Shown piece by piece: positions 23,290 to 36,076 of a stretch of 64,000 bases of DNA. Position 1 is the stretch's first letter, and each line of letters opens with the position of its first letter. This stretch comes from Trochalopteron elliotii (lineage: Eukaryota; Chordata; Aves; Passeriformes; Leiothrichidae). Below the pieces are notes generated by a model, which saw only the letters and a program-made list of their open reading frames with translations, had not been told where the DNA came from and made no database searches. A program made the position numbers and the translations under genes. The stretch is taken from assembly GCA_024734555.1 (NCBI GenBank), contig JANPWX010000055.1, positions 2,326,312 to 2,390,311 on the forward strand, given 5' to 3'.

Positions 23290-23460
23290 AATCAAGCTGT
23301 TGGCATGGCAGAAGCATAACCGGTTGCTGTGCGGGAGTGCCAGGCTTCGGCAGGACCTGAACTTGCTCTGCCTGTGTTCTTCCCTGGGTGACTGGAGGCA
23401 GGAGCACGTTTCCTAGGAAAACCAGCTGTGCTCAAAGTGAGCTGTCTGGCATCCACTCAC
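23290..23460. promoter_or_regulatory. Possible intronic regulatory block with AACCGGTT
   Basis: This block is richer in GC and CpG than its surroundings. It contains the palindrome AACCGGTT at 23318-23325 (the Grainyhead/CP2 consensus) and TTTCCTAGGAAA at about 23410. Motif presence alone is weak evidence of function. Confidence 0.25.
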
Positions 23461-26400
23461 TTGTTGCTGGATGATTAATAGGGGTGAGAGGAGGAAGTAA
23501 TGACTTCATCAAAAGTTGAGTGTGTTTTCTAGTTGAAAGATCTTGGAGCAGGTTCATATTTAGGTTTGTGTTTAAATGAAATAATTACAAATAATAAACA
23601 TGAATAAACAGAATGTTTTAGTTGACCCTAATCTTTATTTAGATCCTCGTGAGGCAAATGCCATTTAGGATTTAATTCTGTGGATTGATGTGTTTGTGGA
23701 ATGAGTTCTTAATTAGATTCTTTAGGAGGTAATGGACTTCATTCATCTGTACTTCAAATACTTTTTGTTGACTATGTAATACACCATTTGAAAAAATACC
23801 TGGTAAGAGGTAAGTAATCTAAGCATTTCAGGTTGAATTAAGGTGCAGCAATCTCCCCAGATTTATTTATAAATTGCTGCTTTATATGGAAAGCTTTTCT
23901 TCCTTTCCTTGAGGTTGAGCAAGCTGTTTTACGTGGTATTCAGAGACATCTATTTCTATTAATACTGTACTAATGTTTGTGTTCAGTGACATTCATCACC
24001 CTGTTATTTGCTTTTACATGGACATGCTTATGTATTTAGTCTTTCTGGTTTCTGGATATACTGAGTATGTCTGAACAAAGACAAATTGATCTATTTGTAT
24101 AATGATATGGATTATGATGCAGTCTACGAAGACTGCGGTAGTGTTGATAGTGGAAGTATTTTGCTCAGCTGCATTAAATAGAGTTCTGTGAATTAATGAG
24201 TTAATTAGTTTGACTGATGAGGACAATATACCCTGGTGTCAATTGCTAGTCTGATAGCACAAGAAATGAATATTTAAATAGTGAGTTTTAGAAACAAATT
24301 TATTTTGAATAGGTAAAAAAAATTTAGTGACACAATGTGTCAGCCAATGACTATTCTAAGAGAACAAAGGGTGTTTGCAAAGAACTGATGAACAAAACCA
24401 TCAACAAAACCATTCAGTTACTGAATAAATGTCTCTTTTGTGTATGTGTCAATACACACCCATTCTTAGGAATGCGTATATGTTTACTTGTATTATGAAA
24501 ATGCTACTTGTGACTGGACCTGGCTGAGAGTATAAGTCTCTGCCCTGTAGAGAGGAACTCCTGGCATTGTTATTTCTGATAATAGTTTATTTTCTATAGA
24601 AAGCTACTGTTTCCAAGGTTACATTTTTTTCACTAAGATAACTAAAGTTTTCAAATGGACAGGAGGCCAAGTTCTGTTTCTCTCCAGTTGTATGTTTTAG
24701 CACACAACCTGTTTATGTAGTGGTTTTAGCCTGTCTTTATAAAAATGGTGTGAGAGGAGGGTGGAACAGAATATCAAACTCTCTGGTACTTGCCAGTTGA
24801 TTGCACTGGACCTGCTCCTATTTCTCCTCAGAAAATGTCACACTTTAGATGGTGTGCTTGTTGCTCCGGCAGGAGCAAAGTCAGAGATATACAATGTGCC
24901 TATATACCAAAAATTACACTTTTTGCAAAAGCATGCAAAGTGTCCTCTTAAGCATTTTCTAATTAAAGGAGAACTTTGGAGAATGTGTTTGCGGTTCCTG
25001 GAAGAAAAAAATATATTCTAGACTTGATCTTCATTTTAGATATTTTTCTTCCTCCAGCTCCAAGCAAAGAAAAGGATGTGGTTAACTTATTTTCAGGTGA
25101 AAGGACTAATTTGACTCAGAAGGTGATACTGCGCATGCAGTAGGTTGCCATCAGCTTCAAGCTAAGAAATAACATTTGTTTTTCTTCCTTACATGGCATT
25201 AGGTAGTGAGTCAGCATATCTACAGAAGTCAGTGTTGTCTTTCTCTCCCCTTGGTGTCCAAACACCATCCTGTTCTCACAGGTAGGTTGGAAGGGAGGCA
25301 ATTAGCCAAGGTTTGGCAGATGTTGGTGTGAGGTCATCCTCTTTCCTTGTCTTTCCTCTCTTGCTTTCATGAGATATGCAGATTATTCATTGTGATAATG
25401 AGTTTGAAATGAGACCCATTGTGATAGGACATAAGTCTACCACTGATTAATTGATGGCATTAATGAAGAAAATTCACATTTGAACCGGTGTTTAAAATGA
25501 CTTAACGCAGGTAACATTTGTGAGATGTGCCTTGTCCTTCACTAGCAGTGCAAATGCTTGAAGTCAAATAGTTTAAAACTGAGACAAAGAATGAAGCAAA
25601 CCTGTATATTTATGATATTACACAGCATTATGACTTTCAAAAGGCAGTGTGTATTAGTCAATATTACTGTAGGCAGAGTCCTGTTATAACAAGATTAAAA
25701 CAGAAAATATAGACAGTCTTTTAGTAAAACTGGAGAATGAGTAATCAACTTTTAACTGATCTTGGGCTGAGTTCCTATAGGACAGACATTTGCTATGTGC
25801 AAATGTACTATGTGCATTATAATACACAGATTATCTATCTTTCTTTAAAAGTGGAAGATGCAAGTGTGGCTAAATTAATTTGCATAGCATCCAGCTAAAC
25901 TTAAAAAATCCAATAATAGGATACGATAAGGTAGAAACTAGTGTGAAATGAAAAAGAGAGCTTTTCTGGACAAATTTCTATCAATACATGAACACTTGAA
26001 TTTCTAGATTTGACCTATTGAGTCTTTCAAAATTGTCGATGGTTGAGGTGTCTAAATCAGACTGAAATCTGTAAAAGTGAGGTTGCCATACTGCTACTTG
26101 TTTTTAAAAGGCCTCCTGGGTTCTAAGAATTAGACTCACAACTTTAGAAATCCGGTTCTTAGCCACATTTTTGTTGACTGTTTCTCAGACCTGAGATGCT
26201 GGATCAGGATCCTTCAGTAATGTGGTGTGGATGCTCTCATGGGCAGAGGTTGTCCTGAGATACTTCCCAAGAAGCATCTTTCTGTGTCTTGAAATTCAAG
26301 TTGGCAGGCCTATCTACTGGCTGTGGTAGGCCTCTAAGAGTGTACACAAAATTGAAATGGAGAAGGGCAGAGTAGCTACATAGGGGTCTAAGAACTCAGA

Positions 26401-26663
26401 AAAAAACCTTTACAGTATCAGGTCACACAAGCAGCAAATAGGATTCTTGATCTTGCTTATTATTTAAGGTGCAATGTCTATGCTGCTGTGCAGTAGAAAG
26501 TCATAATTTTAAATGCAGGAATAGGCCTGTGGGGACTTGGCCCACTTTTGAAGAGGCTTGTTTGTTTTCTTCTTTCAGAGAAGATTGAACTCCCTTCATA
26601 TCCTGTTTTTCTTTGCTCTTCCAGGGAACACTCTGTCTAAGAAGCTTTCTTCTTTTCTTGCAG

Positions 26664-26764
26664 TCCTCATTCCATCCCAGATCGCCTGCGGATCAGAGTG
26701 AACAGGATTAATTTACAAGAATATGAGGGGCTACATTACGACAAGGAAAAACTCCGGGAAGCTT
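26664..26764 (+). CDS. DGKI: DGKI window exon 11: post-accessory linker
   Basis: The acceptor is TTTTCTTGCAG and the donor GTAAGT at 26765. The exon is 101 bases: one base completes aspartate, 33 codons follow (residues 316-348, PHSIPDRLRIRVNRINL to KEKLREA), and one base starts a serine codon. The sequence LHYDKEKLREAS is shared by type IV DGKs. Confidence 0.94.
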
Positions 26765-27329
26765 GTAAGTTGGAGGAAGTCAGATTGTAGCTGCTTTTGG
26801 TAGAACATTCTGTATAAATCTTACATTGACCAAAACAGCCCCTACCCCAAAAATAACAACACAAAACCCCCAAACACAGAGTCAAGCATACATTTTTTTG
26901 ATAAATAATGTAGAGAATATGCTTATCTATATGTGCATATGTACAAATGTGTTCTCTCTATGTAAACTACCACTAGAAAGATCATGTATAGAGATTCCAC
27001 CTACTTTCTTATTTAACTATGTTTCTGCCCTCTGATTATATTTACCGTAAAATAAGTGTTTTTCACACAGGTTATTTCCTATTCATGTCTTTCTGTTGGC
27101 TCTGCTGGGTTTCTAGTATATGAAACTACCAGATTTTATGATTAGCATCAGGTTTCAAACTGAGTGGGAGACCATGATATATTTGATATTGAGAATGTGC
27201 ACTGACCTGGAACATGGTTCTTGCACAGGTACATTTATCTTGGGGAAAAAATCTGGGTTCCCCACACCCTTATTTTTTACCCGCCTTCACTTTTCCATTT
27301 CAGAGTATAATCGCTGTTTTGTTTCCTCA

Positions 27330-27640
27330 TGTAATGGTTTAATTGCTGTCTTTATGGGTAAATCAAAAGCAGGCAGTGGTTGCTTTGGCAACATTGATGA
27401 TTACAATCTGCACTTAAAAATGGAATTCCTTTCCTTGGTGACACACAGAGTCATTAATCAATGAGGGACAGAGCTGCTGGTGATAACAATTTAATAGTCT
27501 TGTTATGCATCTGGCTCATTATTCATATTAAATTACAAGCATGACTGTTTGTTGTGCAACAGAGCTTCAGTTCCCTCTGCAATACGGAGTGCTCTGGTAA
27601 TTACAGGATGACAAGCCTTTTAATTGGTTTGCTTATCTTA
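27330..27640. promoter_or_regulatory. Candidate intronic enhancer with RFX X-box
   Basis: A perfect X-box-like inverted repeat, GTTGCTTTGGCAAC, lies at 27379-27392. Clustered homeodomain and POU-like cores follow over the next 200 bases, including TCATTAATCA, TTATGCAT, TCATATTAAATTA and TTTAATTGG. The density suggests a conserved non-coding element. Conservation was not tested. Confidence 0.3.
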
Positions 27641-30600
27641 TTGTTGGAAGATAGTTAAACTGTTTCCATTGCACTCTTCTAGTCCTACTTCTCCTCAAAT
27701 CTACCATCTCTCCTTACAATGAGAGAATTGAAATGGCTTAAATTTTAATATAGATCTTGACAGCCTTACCTGAAGTTAGTGGATTTTGGTTATATTTAAA
27801 GCAATCAAAGCCTTCTTCACTGGACTGAGAAGAATTTTAACAGGATCAGGATTATTCTTCACTGGAGAAGAACTTGCTTCAAGTTTAAATTGAGAGTTTG
27901 ACATTGAGTAGATTTCAGGCCACATTGAACACATGATTCCCCAACACTGTCAGAAACAACTTGCTTCATCTGAGGGTTTCCCATCTGAGAACTATCCTCA
28001 ATCCTTATTATAGATGTAAATTTTCTGTGTCTGTAGTTAGCATGTATTTTGTCCTTAGGAGTCATTACATGTTCTGACACAAAATATACAACTTCTTACA
28101 CTATTGTCACTGCAGTGGTAATTGTGTATTTATGCTATTTGTCACCAGCCAAAATTCATAATGATAACATTTTAAGAAAATGCCAGCAACTGATTTAACA
28201 TCTCAGTTTTAGATTTCATATGGATTTGATCACTTACTAGGAGTGTGCTTAAGAGGTTATCATTCAAAAAACAGATGCTTGTTCTTCAAGAGTTAAAATG
28301 ATTGCTTTTGGACAGTGGTGGGTCATTTGTAATAAAACCCTTTTGTCTCTGATGTTAATGCATGTCCACCTTGATAATATAACACTGTTGGGCTGGACTA
28401 TTCTCCCCAGATATTTTTCACTGAGTTGTTTTCCCTACCAGCCTCTTTTAACTGTCCCAGTAATGCCTGTGCATTACTGTTGTTACTTACTGTAAGAATA
28501 CGAGAAAGCAAATGTCCCCATTATCCTAAAAGAAACAAGAAAAATATTTCACCTTAGCCTTTGCAGTAGGAAGGTCCTGTGAGAGGGCATGTAACTTGCA
28601 CTATACAGTGGTGTCATAAGCCTACTTCTCTGGTTCTGTAACTTTAAATGCCTCTTTTACGGGAGGATTGTGAATGAAGAGGAGCTGGTCTCCAGCAGGA
28701 CTGCAGCTCTTGTGCCTATGGATGTCTCACTAGATGCTTGCAGGAGACCAAGCTTATGTACTTGTTCAGGCTTTGGCAGAATACCTATGACTGAATCCAG
28801 AATGCTGCAGTTTATATCCATTCTCCATCCACAAGGATTAAAAACACATTGACTTCCCTAAATAATTTGAGAACAAAGCAGAATCTCTAAGCAATCTGAA
28901 CAGGAAAAAGAAGCCAGTTTATAAGAAGTTATCCCTGAAGGAAAAAATAGCAAAGAACCTATTACAGTTTTTGCCTGTTACATGTCTCCATAATACAGTT
29001 TTGAAAGCTCTGACCTCAGTGTAGTAATCTGGATCATTTTAACTCACAGTAAGTACATGAATCCCCCTTGTTTGCTTGAAATACTGATTTGAAACTATCA
29101 ACTATTTCACCTACGATTGCACTTCCTGACATAGAGGAGCTCATGATATAAACTGTTCAATGAAGATTAATCTTCACTCTGCTGGAGGTAGACACCTCAT
29201 TTTGAAAGCCTCCAGAACAATTAAAGAATGTCATTTTGTCCTTTGAAGGGCATGACTGTCCTTAGCTCATTCTCCTTCTGTTGTTTTCTACTTTTCTTGT
29301 CAATGCAGCTGGCATTTAACCAAGATGCTGTTTCTGAATTGTCCCTTTCTTCCCTCCCCTTGCTCCTTCTTTTCTCCTGTCAGCATCTCAGTATTGTGTG
29401 TGGAATGATTAATGATGGTAGAGAGGATGCTTATTGATCCTTCAGTGAGGAGGGATGAATGCTTTCATGCAGCGTTTTAAGAAAGGGATATATGTTGGCA
29501 TTTTAGTTATGTTGTAATGTTCTTCACTGCAAATGTAGTTGTCTTTTCTAACACTTTCTTATTCTTGTCCTAAGCACTTGTCACCTTAGTCACAACCTGC
29601 ACCATCTCTGGCCGATATGAGAGTGGACAGAATTTAATTCTGCCTCTGTTGCCTGCTTATCTTGTGTGCACTCTCTCTGGGTTCCTGTTATAGCAGGAAA
29701 GTGTGATCCAAAGCAGCACTGTGGGTGAACAATTGAGTTATTTTTAAGACAGCAAAATCTTTCTGTGTAACACCCTATTTTCTCCTTTCCAATATAACTA
29801 AGAACTTCCTGACAATGGAGGCATATGCAGAAACTAATTGTGTTTAAAAAAATAAGGCACAAACAAACCAACCATACGCTAACTAGTGGCCTAGTGATGT
29901 TCAGTGCTTTAGTTCTTCCTAGCAACACCATTTCAGATTTGCACCACAAAAATATATCAGTGAAATAACTCACCATAAGCAGTAACTGAACATAAGGTAT
30001 GTCAGCCCTTACTGCTCTTAAGTTGTTGTGTGTCCCCTAGCCATGGAGAATAATCTTAGCTTCCCCAGTACCACTAAGATTAAAGAGGAATGATACCCGA
30101 TTGCAGTGATGACAGTATCAGAAATAAGTCTCGGCCCTCTATCAGCTCTGGGTTTCCCACACTTTCTTTTACGCAGAGGCAGCTGCTCCTTATGTCCTCT
30201 AGAATAAAATAGCACATTAGACTCAAAAGAAATTTTAAGAGAAAACTTAGTTCCATGTGTATAACACATGTACTGTCTGTAACCTGGCAATCCTTTTTTG
30301 TGCAGCCTCCTTGCTCCGTGTATGTGCATGATGCTGTAACATGATGGGATCTTAACCTTGAATTCTTGTCTCTTTGATTATCTGTAGCTAAATGTCTATA
30401 ATGTGCGTATCTCTAGTATCTGTAGGTTACCTGAGGGGTTTGGGGTCATCCTAGGAGTTCTTATCAGATAAAGGGGATAGAGAGTGACAAACTCGTGAGT
30501 GATTGTGATGTGTACATGTACAGTGCTACTGTAGCTTCCTCATGCCAGAAATGCACTTAGAATTCCTGATCCATCAAAGACATTCTGGCTCTTTAAAAGT

Positions 30601-31187
30601 TAGGGATATCACAGGTGAAACTAATTTGGAGACTAGTTAATGTGATTTTGAATAGCTAGCTAAGTAAGAAAGGGACAACAACACTTAGGACTTGGTATTT
30701 ATATCCTGAATATGTGCTATAAAAGTCAGCAAGGAGCAGAGCCACGAAGGAAATGTGCTTATATTGGAAAGCAACTTTGAACTGGATGGATTTAGATGAG
30801 GCCGGTTGTGCAGTTACAAACCATCTCTTTCATCCTGTAAAGGATGCACCAATGGGCATTTATTTGTCAGGAGATATCTTTGGGCAGATGGTAGAAACTC
30901 CATAAGAGACAACAGTACCTTTACTCTTCTTAGAAGTCAGTACCTTGCTCTAAGAACTTTGTTTTGTCAATGTGTGTTGTGTACACATTAGCTAATTTAG
31001 TAATTTCTTCATCACAATGATTTCATAAGACCTGAAACTGAAAGGGGTTGGATGGATTGCTTAAAGCCTCCCAGCGAAGTGAAAGCAAGAGGATTAGTAG
31101 TCAGTAGTGAGTTAAATACTGGAAATTTGCCTGAGGTTGGGTGAAGGAGTAAACCCAAGCCATTGCAATTTCATATCATGGAGTTAA

Positions 31188-31420
31188 AGAATCATAGAAT
31201 GATTTGAGTGGGGAGAGATCTTTAAAAATCATCTAGCTCCAACCCACTGTCATGGGCAGGGACCTCTTCCTCTAGAGCAGGCTGCTCAAAGTCCCTGACT
31301 TTAACTCTCCCAGGGATGGGACATCTATCACTTCTCTGGGCAGTTCATCCCAGTGTCTTGCCACTCATTGTAGAGAATTTCTTCCTTTTATCTAATCTAA
31401 ATCTACCTTGTCTTGACACC
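31188..31420 (-). mobile_element. CR1 LINE fragment, 3' end, minus strand
   Basis: The plus strand starts AGAATCATAGAATGATT, the reverse complement of the CR1 ATTCTATG terminus. The CTCCAACCCACTGTCATGGG block, GGGATGGGACATC and TTATCTAATCTAAATCTACC then follow in the order expected for an inverted CR1 tail. Confidence 0.88.
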
Positions 31421-33409
31421 TCACAGGGCATATTCAGTACAGTTCCTCTGCCTTTTGAGCTACTGGGTAATTGTCATGCATTAAGTTTGTCATTTTCTTT
31501 AAACTAGAAGAGATGGGAAGTATTTCAAATAGGTACAAATTTATATTTACCCTGGAGAAGTGGAGAGAAGCAAGAATGTTAAGTTCCATTTCAAACTTTA
31601 CAGGAAATCACACTGTAATTTGTCTTTCTCATGTAGGCTTTTCTGTGAGGTTCTTCCGTCCATATTCTACTTGTGTGTTTCCTTAGCATTTTTCTGATTT
31701 GATTTCCTCTTACTTTTTCAGTCCTGGTTGTCCCCTTTGGATAACGCATCCCACGCACATCCTTCCTGCCTGCCTTAGTCTGTCTCTGCAGACCTCACAG
31801 CTCAGGTTCCTGCTCTTCTTCTTTACTCTAAATAGTTATTTGTTGTTTATCCAGATCTCTGCTGTCAGCTCTTAGTCCCAATATCCATTCCCAGCCAGTT
31901 TCAATTCCCAGCTCTTCAAATTTTTTTCTGTAATCTGTTCCTTGTTTGGCACAGGTTCTTTTCCTTTGACTCGTGCAGCTTCTTCCCTTTTGGCAGGGTA
32001 TTGGAGAAATTACTGAGAGACTGGAGGGGATGACTGCCTTTTCAAACATGGTCTGGTTTAATCTGATAACCTCAACTGTATTTTACCTCCTTATATGTGA
32101 GGATTTTGAAAGTGGGCTAAAAAACCTAGTCACCAGTGAAGCTAGGGAGAATTGGGTTTTCTCAGTATAATAAGCAGAAGGGATCTGAAGAGACACATGG
32201 TTTAGATTTGTGTGGTAAGAAAATCCTTTTGTACAAATGCAGTCTTATTAAAACCATACTGACAAAATCCAAACCTCTTAATATAAATGTCTGAATATTT
32301 TATAATTCTCTGTCATGAATTTACTTGGTCCTTCATATTCTTAATATCAGTGGAAACCCTTCAGGAAAATGGCATTCTTATGACATATTCAGTAGTGAGG
32401 ATCCTTTATTTGTTACATTAAACATTAACAGTCCATTTTCTAATCTCCCCAGTCCCCTGAGGTATGTCAGAATCAGAACGAATTTTCCTGGCATTCACAT
32501 CTACTGTAATGTTCTGTCTCAAGGCTGTTTTGTTTGGGATTTGAGTGGGTTCATCATGGTATTAAAATCACAAATTGAATCCTTTCATAACAATAACAGG
32601 GAAGTTGATTGAATTTTATAATATATATATTTGGGCTTCCTTCTTTTGTGTCCTCAATACTATTAAAGCGTTCACTAGCTCTAGGTATTCGGTATAATGG
32701 GCACTTAATAGGTGGAAGATTTGTTTGTTGTTTATAAATTCCATAGCTCATTTCATGAGGACTCCTAATCTTGCAGTTAATTAGAACACCAGGCTGGCTA
32801 TACTGCTGCATCTGCCCAACCCTCCTCCTGCTGATCCTTGGTTTTGGGTAGTGTTAGGAGCAAAAACATTTCTGCGGTACTGGTTCAGATTATGAAGCAA
32901 CTGTCTGCCTGTCTCGTTTCCTGGGGTTCTTGCACTGCTGCTCATCACAGCTGCCTAGAAAAAATCCTTTTTCATCATCCAGGGAGCACAAAGGAACTGG
33001 GAGATGGATGCAAGTGGCCAGAAGAGCAGGCGCCTCAGGAGAAAAATATCTGGCACTTGAGTGCTGTGGCTTGGCTCATGATCTGAGACTATCCCTTATT
33101 TTTGGCATATTCACATGTGGGTTTATCCATATATTCACAGAAGGGCACAGTGTGTGGCTACATGGAGAGTTGTCTTGTAGTCCCCATGCCCTTAATGTGT
33201 TTGCAGTCCCTCCTCTCTCCTGGCATATTAGTAATCCCTGTGTCCAGCAGCACAGTTCTGTACTGTCCACATCCACACAGCAAATGCAGAGGCTCCTTAA
33301 GTCCTGCATAAAAGTGCCCACCATGTTACTGTCTGCTATGCATGTTGACTTGGCCTTTAATTGATTTATCATAAGTTAACTCATTTTGCCTCTGTTGCAT
33401 GGTATTGCA

Positions 33410-33960
33410 CTATTTGTGGAATGACCAGCAACCCCAGAGTTTCTATCCTATTATCAATCACTAAGCAGCTGCTTTTGTTTTAGAATAGCAAAGTGCTTCA
33501 CTTTGCAAGTCTTGACTGTGCGGTGCATTTTGATTACTTGTTGTGGTTTATGATAAAATTGAGGGCTGTGAACATTTTCCTTGCTGAAAACCAAATGGGC
33601 CTTGCAAAAGGAGCCAGCCAAGCAACAAACAAACAACAACAACAATTAGAAAGCAACATTTTAGCATGTGTTGTAGTGTTACCCAGTAATGACTTTAATG
33701 GTTTTTCAAAGGCTATGAACCATATGGAATGGAATCACCTGAAATCCACCTCATACATTACCCTTTAGCTAACCATTGACCCCAAAAGCCATAGATCATG
33801 CTAATTCACTATTTCCAAACAGTTAAGGCAGCACTTTTCTTTTTAAGGACAAATTCACACAGCCCGGAGTTTCTGAACTGTTCTTTGACAACTAAGAACC
33901 AGTATGAAATAATTTAATTAAAGCTGTCAATCACTATTTACTCAATCATTAGATGAGGCT
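33410..33960. promoter_or_regulatory. Candidate intronic enhancer with PBX-MEIS site
   Basis: CTGTCAATCA at 33924-33933 is the exact reverse complement of the PBX-MEIS composite consensus TGATTGACAG. Close by are TAATTTAATTAAAG and several TCAATCA or TGATT cores. The block has no repeat features apart from a CAA run. Function is inferred from motif content only. Confidence 0.3.
33623..33646. repeat. (CAA)n short tandem repeat
   Basis: CAACAAACAAACAACAACAA-type array of about 24 bases. Confidence 0.85.
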
Positions 33961-35996
33961 CACAAAGTATCACCACTAAGATATCTATTGCATGCTAGTT
34001 TTTTCTTTTTAGACATTTTGGTGGATTTCGTTAGAATTACAAATATTTTAAGGTCCTTCTCTTTTGGTCTCTCAAGAATGGTGGTAGGTAAGGATTCCAA
34101 TTCTGTTATCTGTGCCGTTTTGTTGGGTCAGAGCTTTAGTCCTCATTAGGTGTGTAGAAGAGAGACAGTCTGTGGTACTAGTGCTGTAACTCCCTGATGC
34201 TCTGTAGCTGTTTCAGGTGTAGCCATGTCTGCTGCAATTCAGTTTTTAGTGCTATAAATGAATTTAACAAAGAATTCTTTCAGTAAGGGCTGCAAAGGGA
34301 TCTGCTCAGTTGAAACTAGATAGCCATTAAGAACTCTCTGCAAAGAGCTTAAGGGGCTCCTGCCAAAGTAGGTTAAGCAATAATAAACACTAAGCAGAGA
34401 ATCAGTCTGTAACCCAGAGCACTGGAGTGTGTGAAGCAAGTTCTGTTTCTGACCCTCCTTCCATGCTTGTCTCTCAGTCTCTGTTCTGTAATGAAAGAGG
34501 CTGGGAGGTGTCCACGAGCACTGTTTCCACCTGGCCCTTCTGAAAATGTGAAGGGGGATTGTCATCACTGTTGGATGTCAGAGTTGTTTCAGGAGATGTG
34601 TGACCTCTTCCTTCCTGTCTATTCCTTCTTTATGTTCTCGCTCCATCATTTTTTCCCTGCCTCCTTTTTTCCTGGCTCCATAGCTCCTCTGCTGTTCAAT
34701 TTGCTTCCCAAACACAATTCTGGTAGCATTATTGAGACCTATGCTGGTCTCTGAGGTCCACAGTGACCTTGACTGCAGTAGGTGCTCCCCAGCTCTTCTC
34801 CCCGGAAACCACTGAGCTCCTTTTTGTGCTTCAAGCCTTGGAGGAACAAAAAAATAGGTGCTCTCTTCCCCAGTATCTTTTAGCACTGTCTTGTTCTCTT
34901 ATCAGAATGATGAACTTATCAGTATTTAAATATCTCTCCCTCTTAATCAAATTCTTTTCAACAGCAGGAAGGGTTGCAGCACAGTTGAGGTTTCTTTTTA
35001 TCTCAGAAACCTTGGTGATTTTATGTTGCTGCTCATTATCCAGTTATCAAAATTGTTTATGAGTTGATACTCTGTTCTGCTTCTGGAATATTTCATGTGA
35101 AGATTTAAATATCTTTCCCACTGCTCCCATAATTTTTTTGGCCATTATTTGATTAAAGACACTTCAGGGAGAAAAAAACCCTCAATTCAGTGATTCACTT
35201 TAACAAAATCAGGTACTCAAGAGTTTTCACTTGTTTTCTTTTTATTTAATGAGATTTTCATAGGTAGCTCTCTTGGTACCTTTCTTGTGGACTCACTTTT
35301 TTTCTCTTTTATTATATTTTTTATTATTTATTTTTCTTTTTGTGAATTTGTTTTGGACTCTTTTTGGTGGCAAGAACAGAATGAATGTGGAAACCTCAAT
35401 CTCCTGTTATTAAAAATTTTGCCCTAACTTGAAAGGTTTTGCTGTATTTTCACAAGTTATCTTTTTTTTTTTCTGTCTGATGAAATATGTTGATTCTGTG
35501 TATAGATGGAACAATGTCTGTTCTGATTTGAAAGCAGCCTTACATCAGAATAACCAGGCCCTGAATAGTTTTCCCTTAAATCAGGCTGTGACTTCCATTG
35601 CTTTAAATCTGTAGACTTTGAGTTCTGAGAATGAAATATCACTCTTATTTCAAGGTATAAGGTACCCCCCATAACTCTTGTTATGGGTACATTCCTTTGA
35701 TTTACAGATATTTGATGTTCAGATCTGAAAATGAAGTACACAATTTAACTGAATATGTTTTAGCTTCTGTCATGAAACCATGAAAGATAGTTGAAAATGA
35801 AATATTTGATAATTATAAATGGGTAAAACTAATGATGAACAATATGCTCTTGCTTTTACATAACTGTTAAGGTTTAGATGGTAGAAAACTTTCATGAGGA
35901 TATTAAAAAAAACCCAAAGTTGGAAACCATTGAAAGTCTGTTACAGTTCAAGTGACTTCAGTTAAAGAGGTTTATCTTGGTTTTTGATTTTTTCAG

Positions 35997-36076
35997 CCAT
36001 TCCCCTAGGAATCATAGTTGTACGAGGAGATTGTGACTTGGAGACTTGTCGTATGTACATTGACCGTCTACAAGAG
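35997..36076 (+). CDS. DGKI: DGKI window exon 12: IPLGIIVVRGDCDLE block
   Basis: The acceptor is GATTTTTTCAG and the donor GTGAGC at 36077. The exon is 80 bases: two bases complete serine and 26 codons follow (residues 350-375, IPLGIIVVRGDCDLE to YIDRLQE). The RGDCDLETCR run is typical of iota, while zeta has a different sequence here, which supports the gene assignment. The preceding intron is 9.2 kb. Confidence 0.95.

Larger units (their letters stand above)
19200..26663 (+). other. DGKI intron between the cassette exon and exon 11
   Basis: About 7.5 kb, the most repeat-rich intron of the window: CR1 fragments at about 19515-19748 and 21170-21792, an ERVL-like LTR at about 22035-22560 and a strong hairpin at 22665-22703. 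A GC-richer block with an AACCGGTT palindrome lies around 23290-23460. From 23500 to 26663 I recognise nothing. Confidence 0.75.
26765..35996 (+). other. DGKI intron after exon 11
   Basis: Intron of 9.2 kb. It holds a minus-strand CR1 fragment (31188-31420), a CAA microsatellite (33623-33646), two enhancer-like blocks (about 27330-27640 and 33410-33960) and a small hairpin at 35668-35687. About 31030-31120 weakly resembles a MIR-like SINE. No coding content recognised. Confidence 0.75.
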
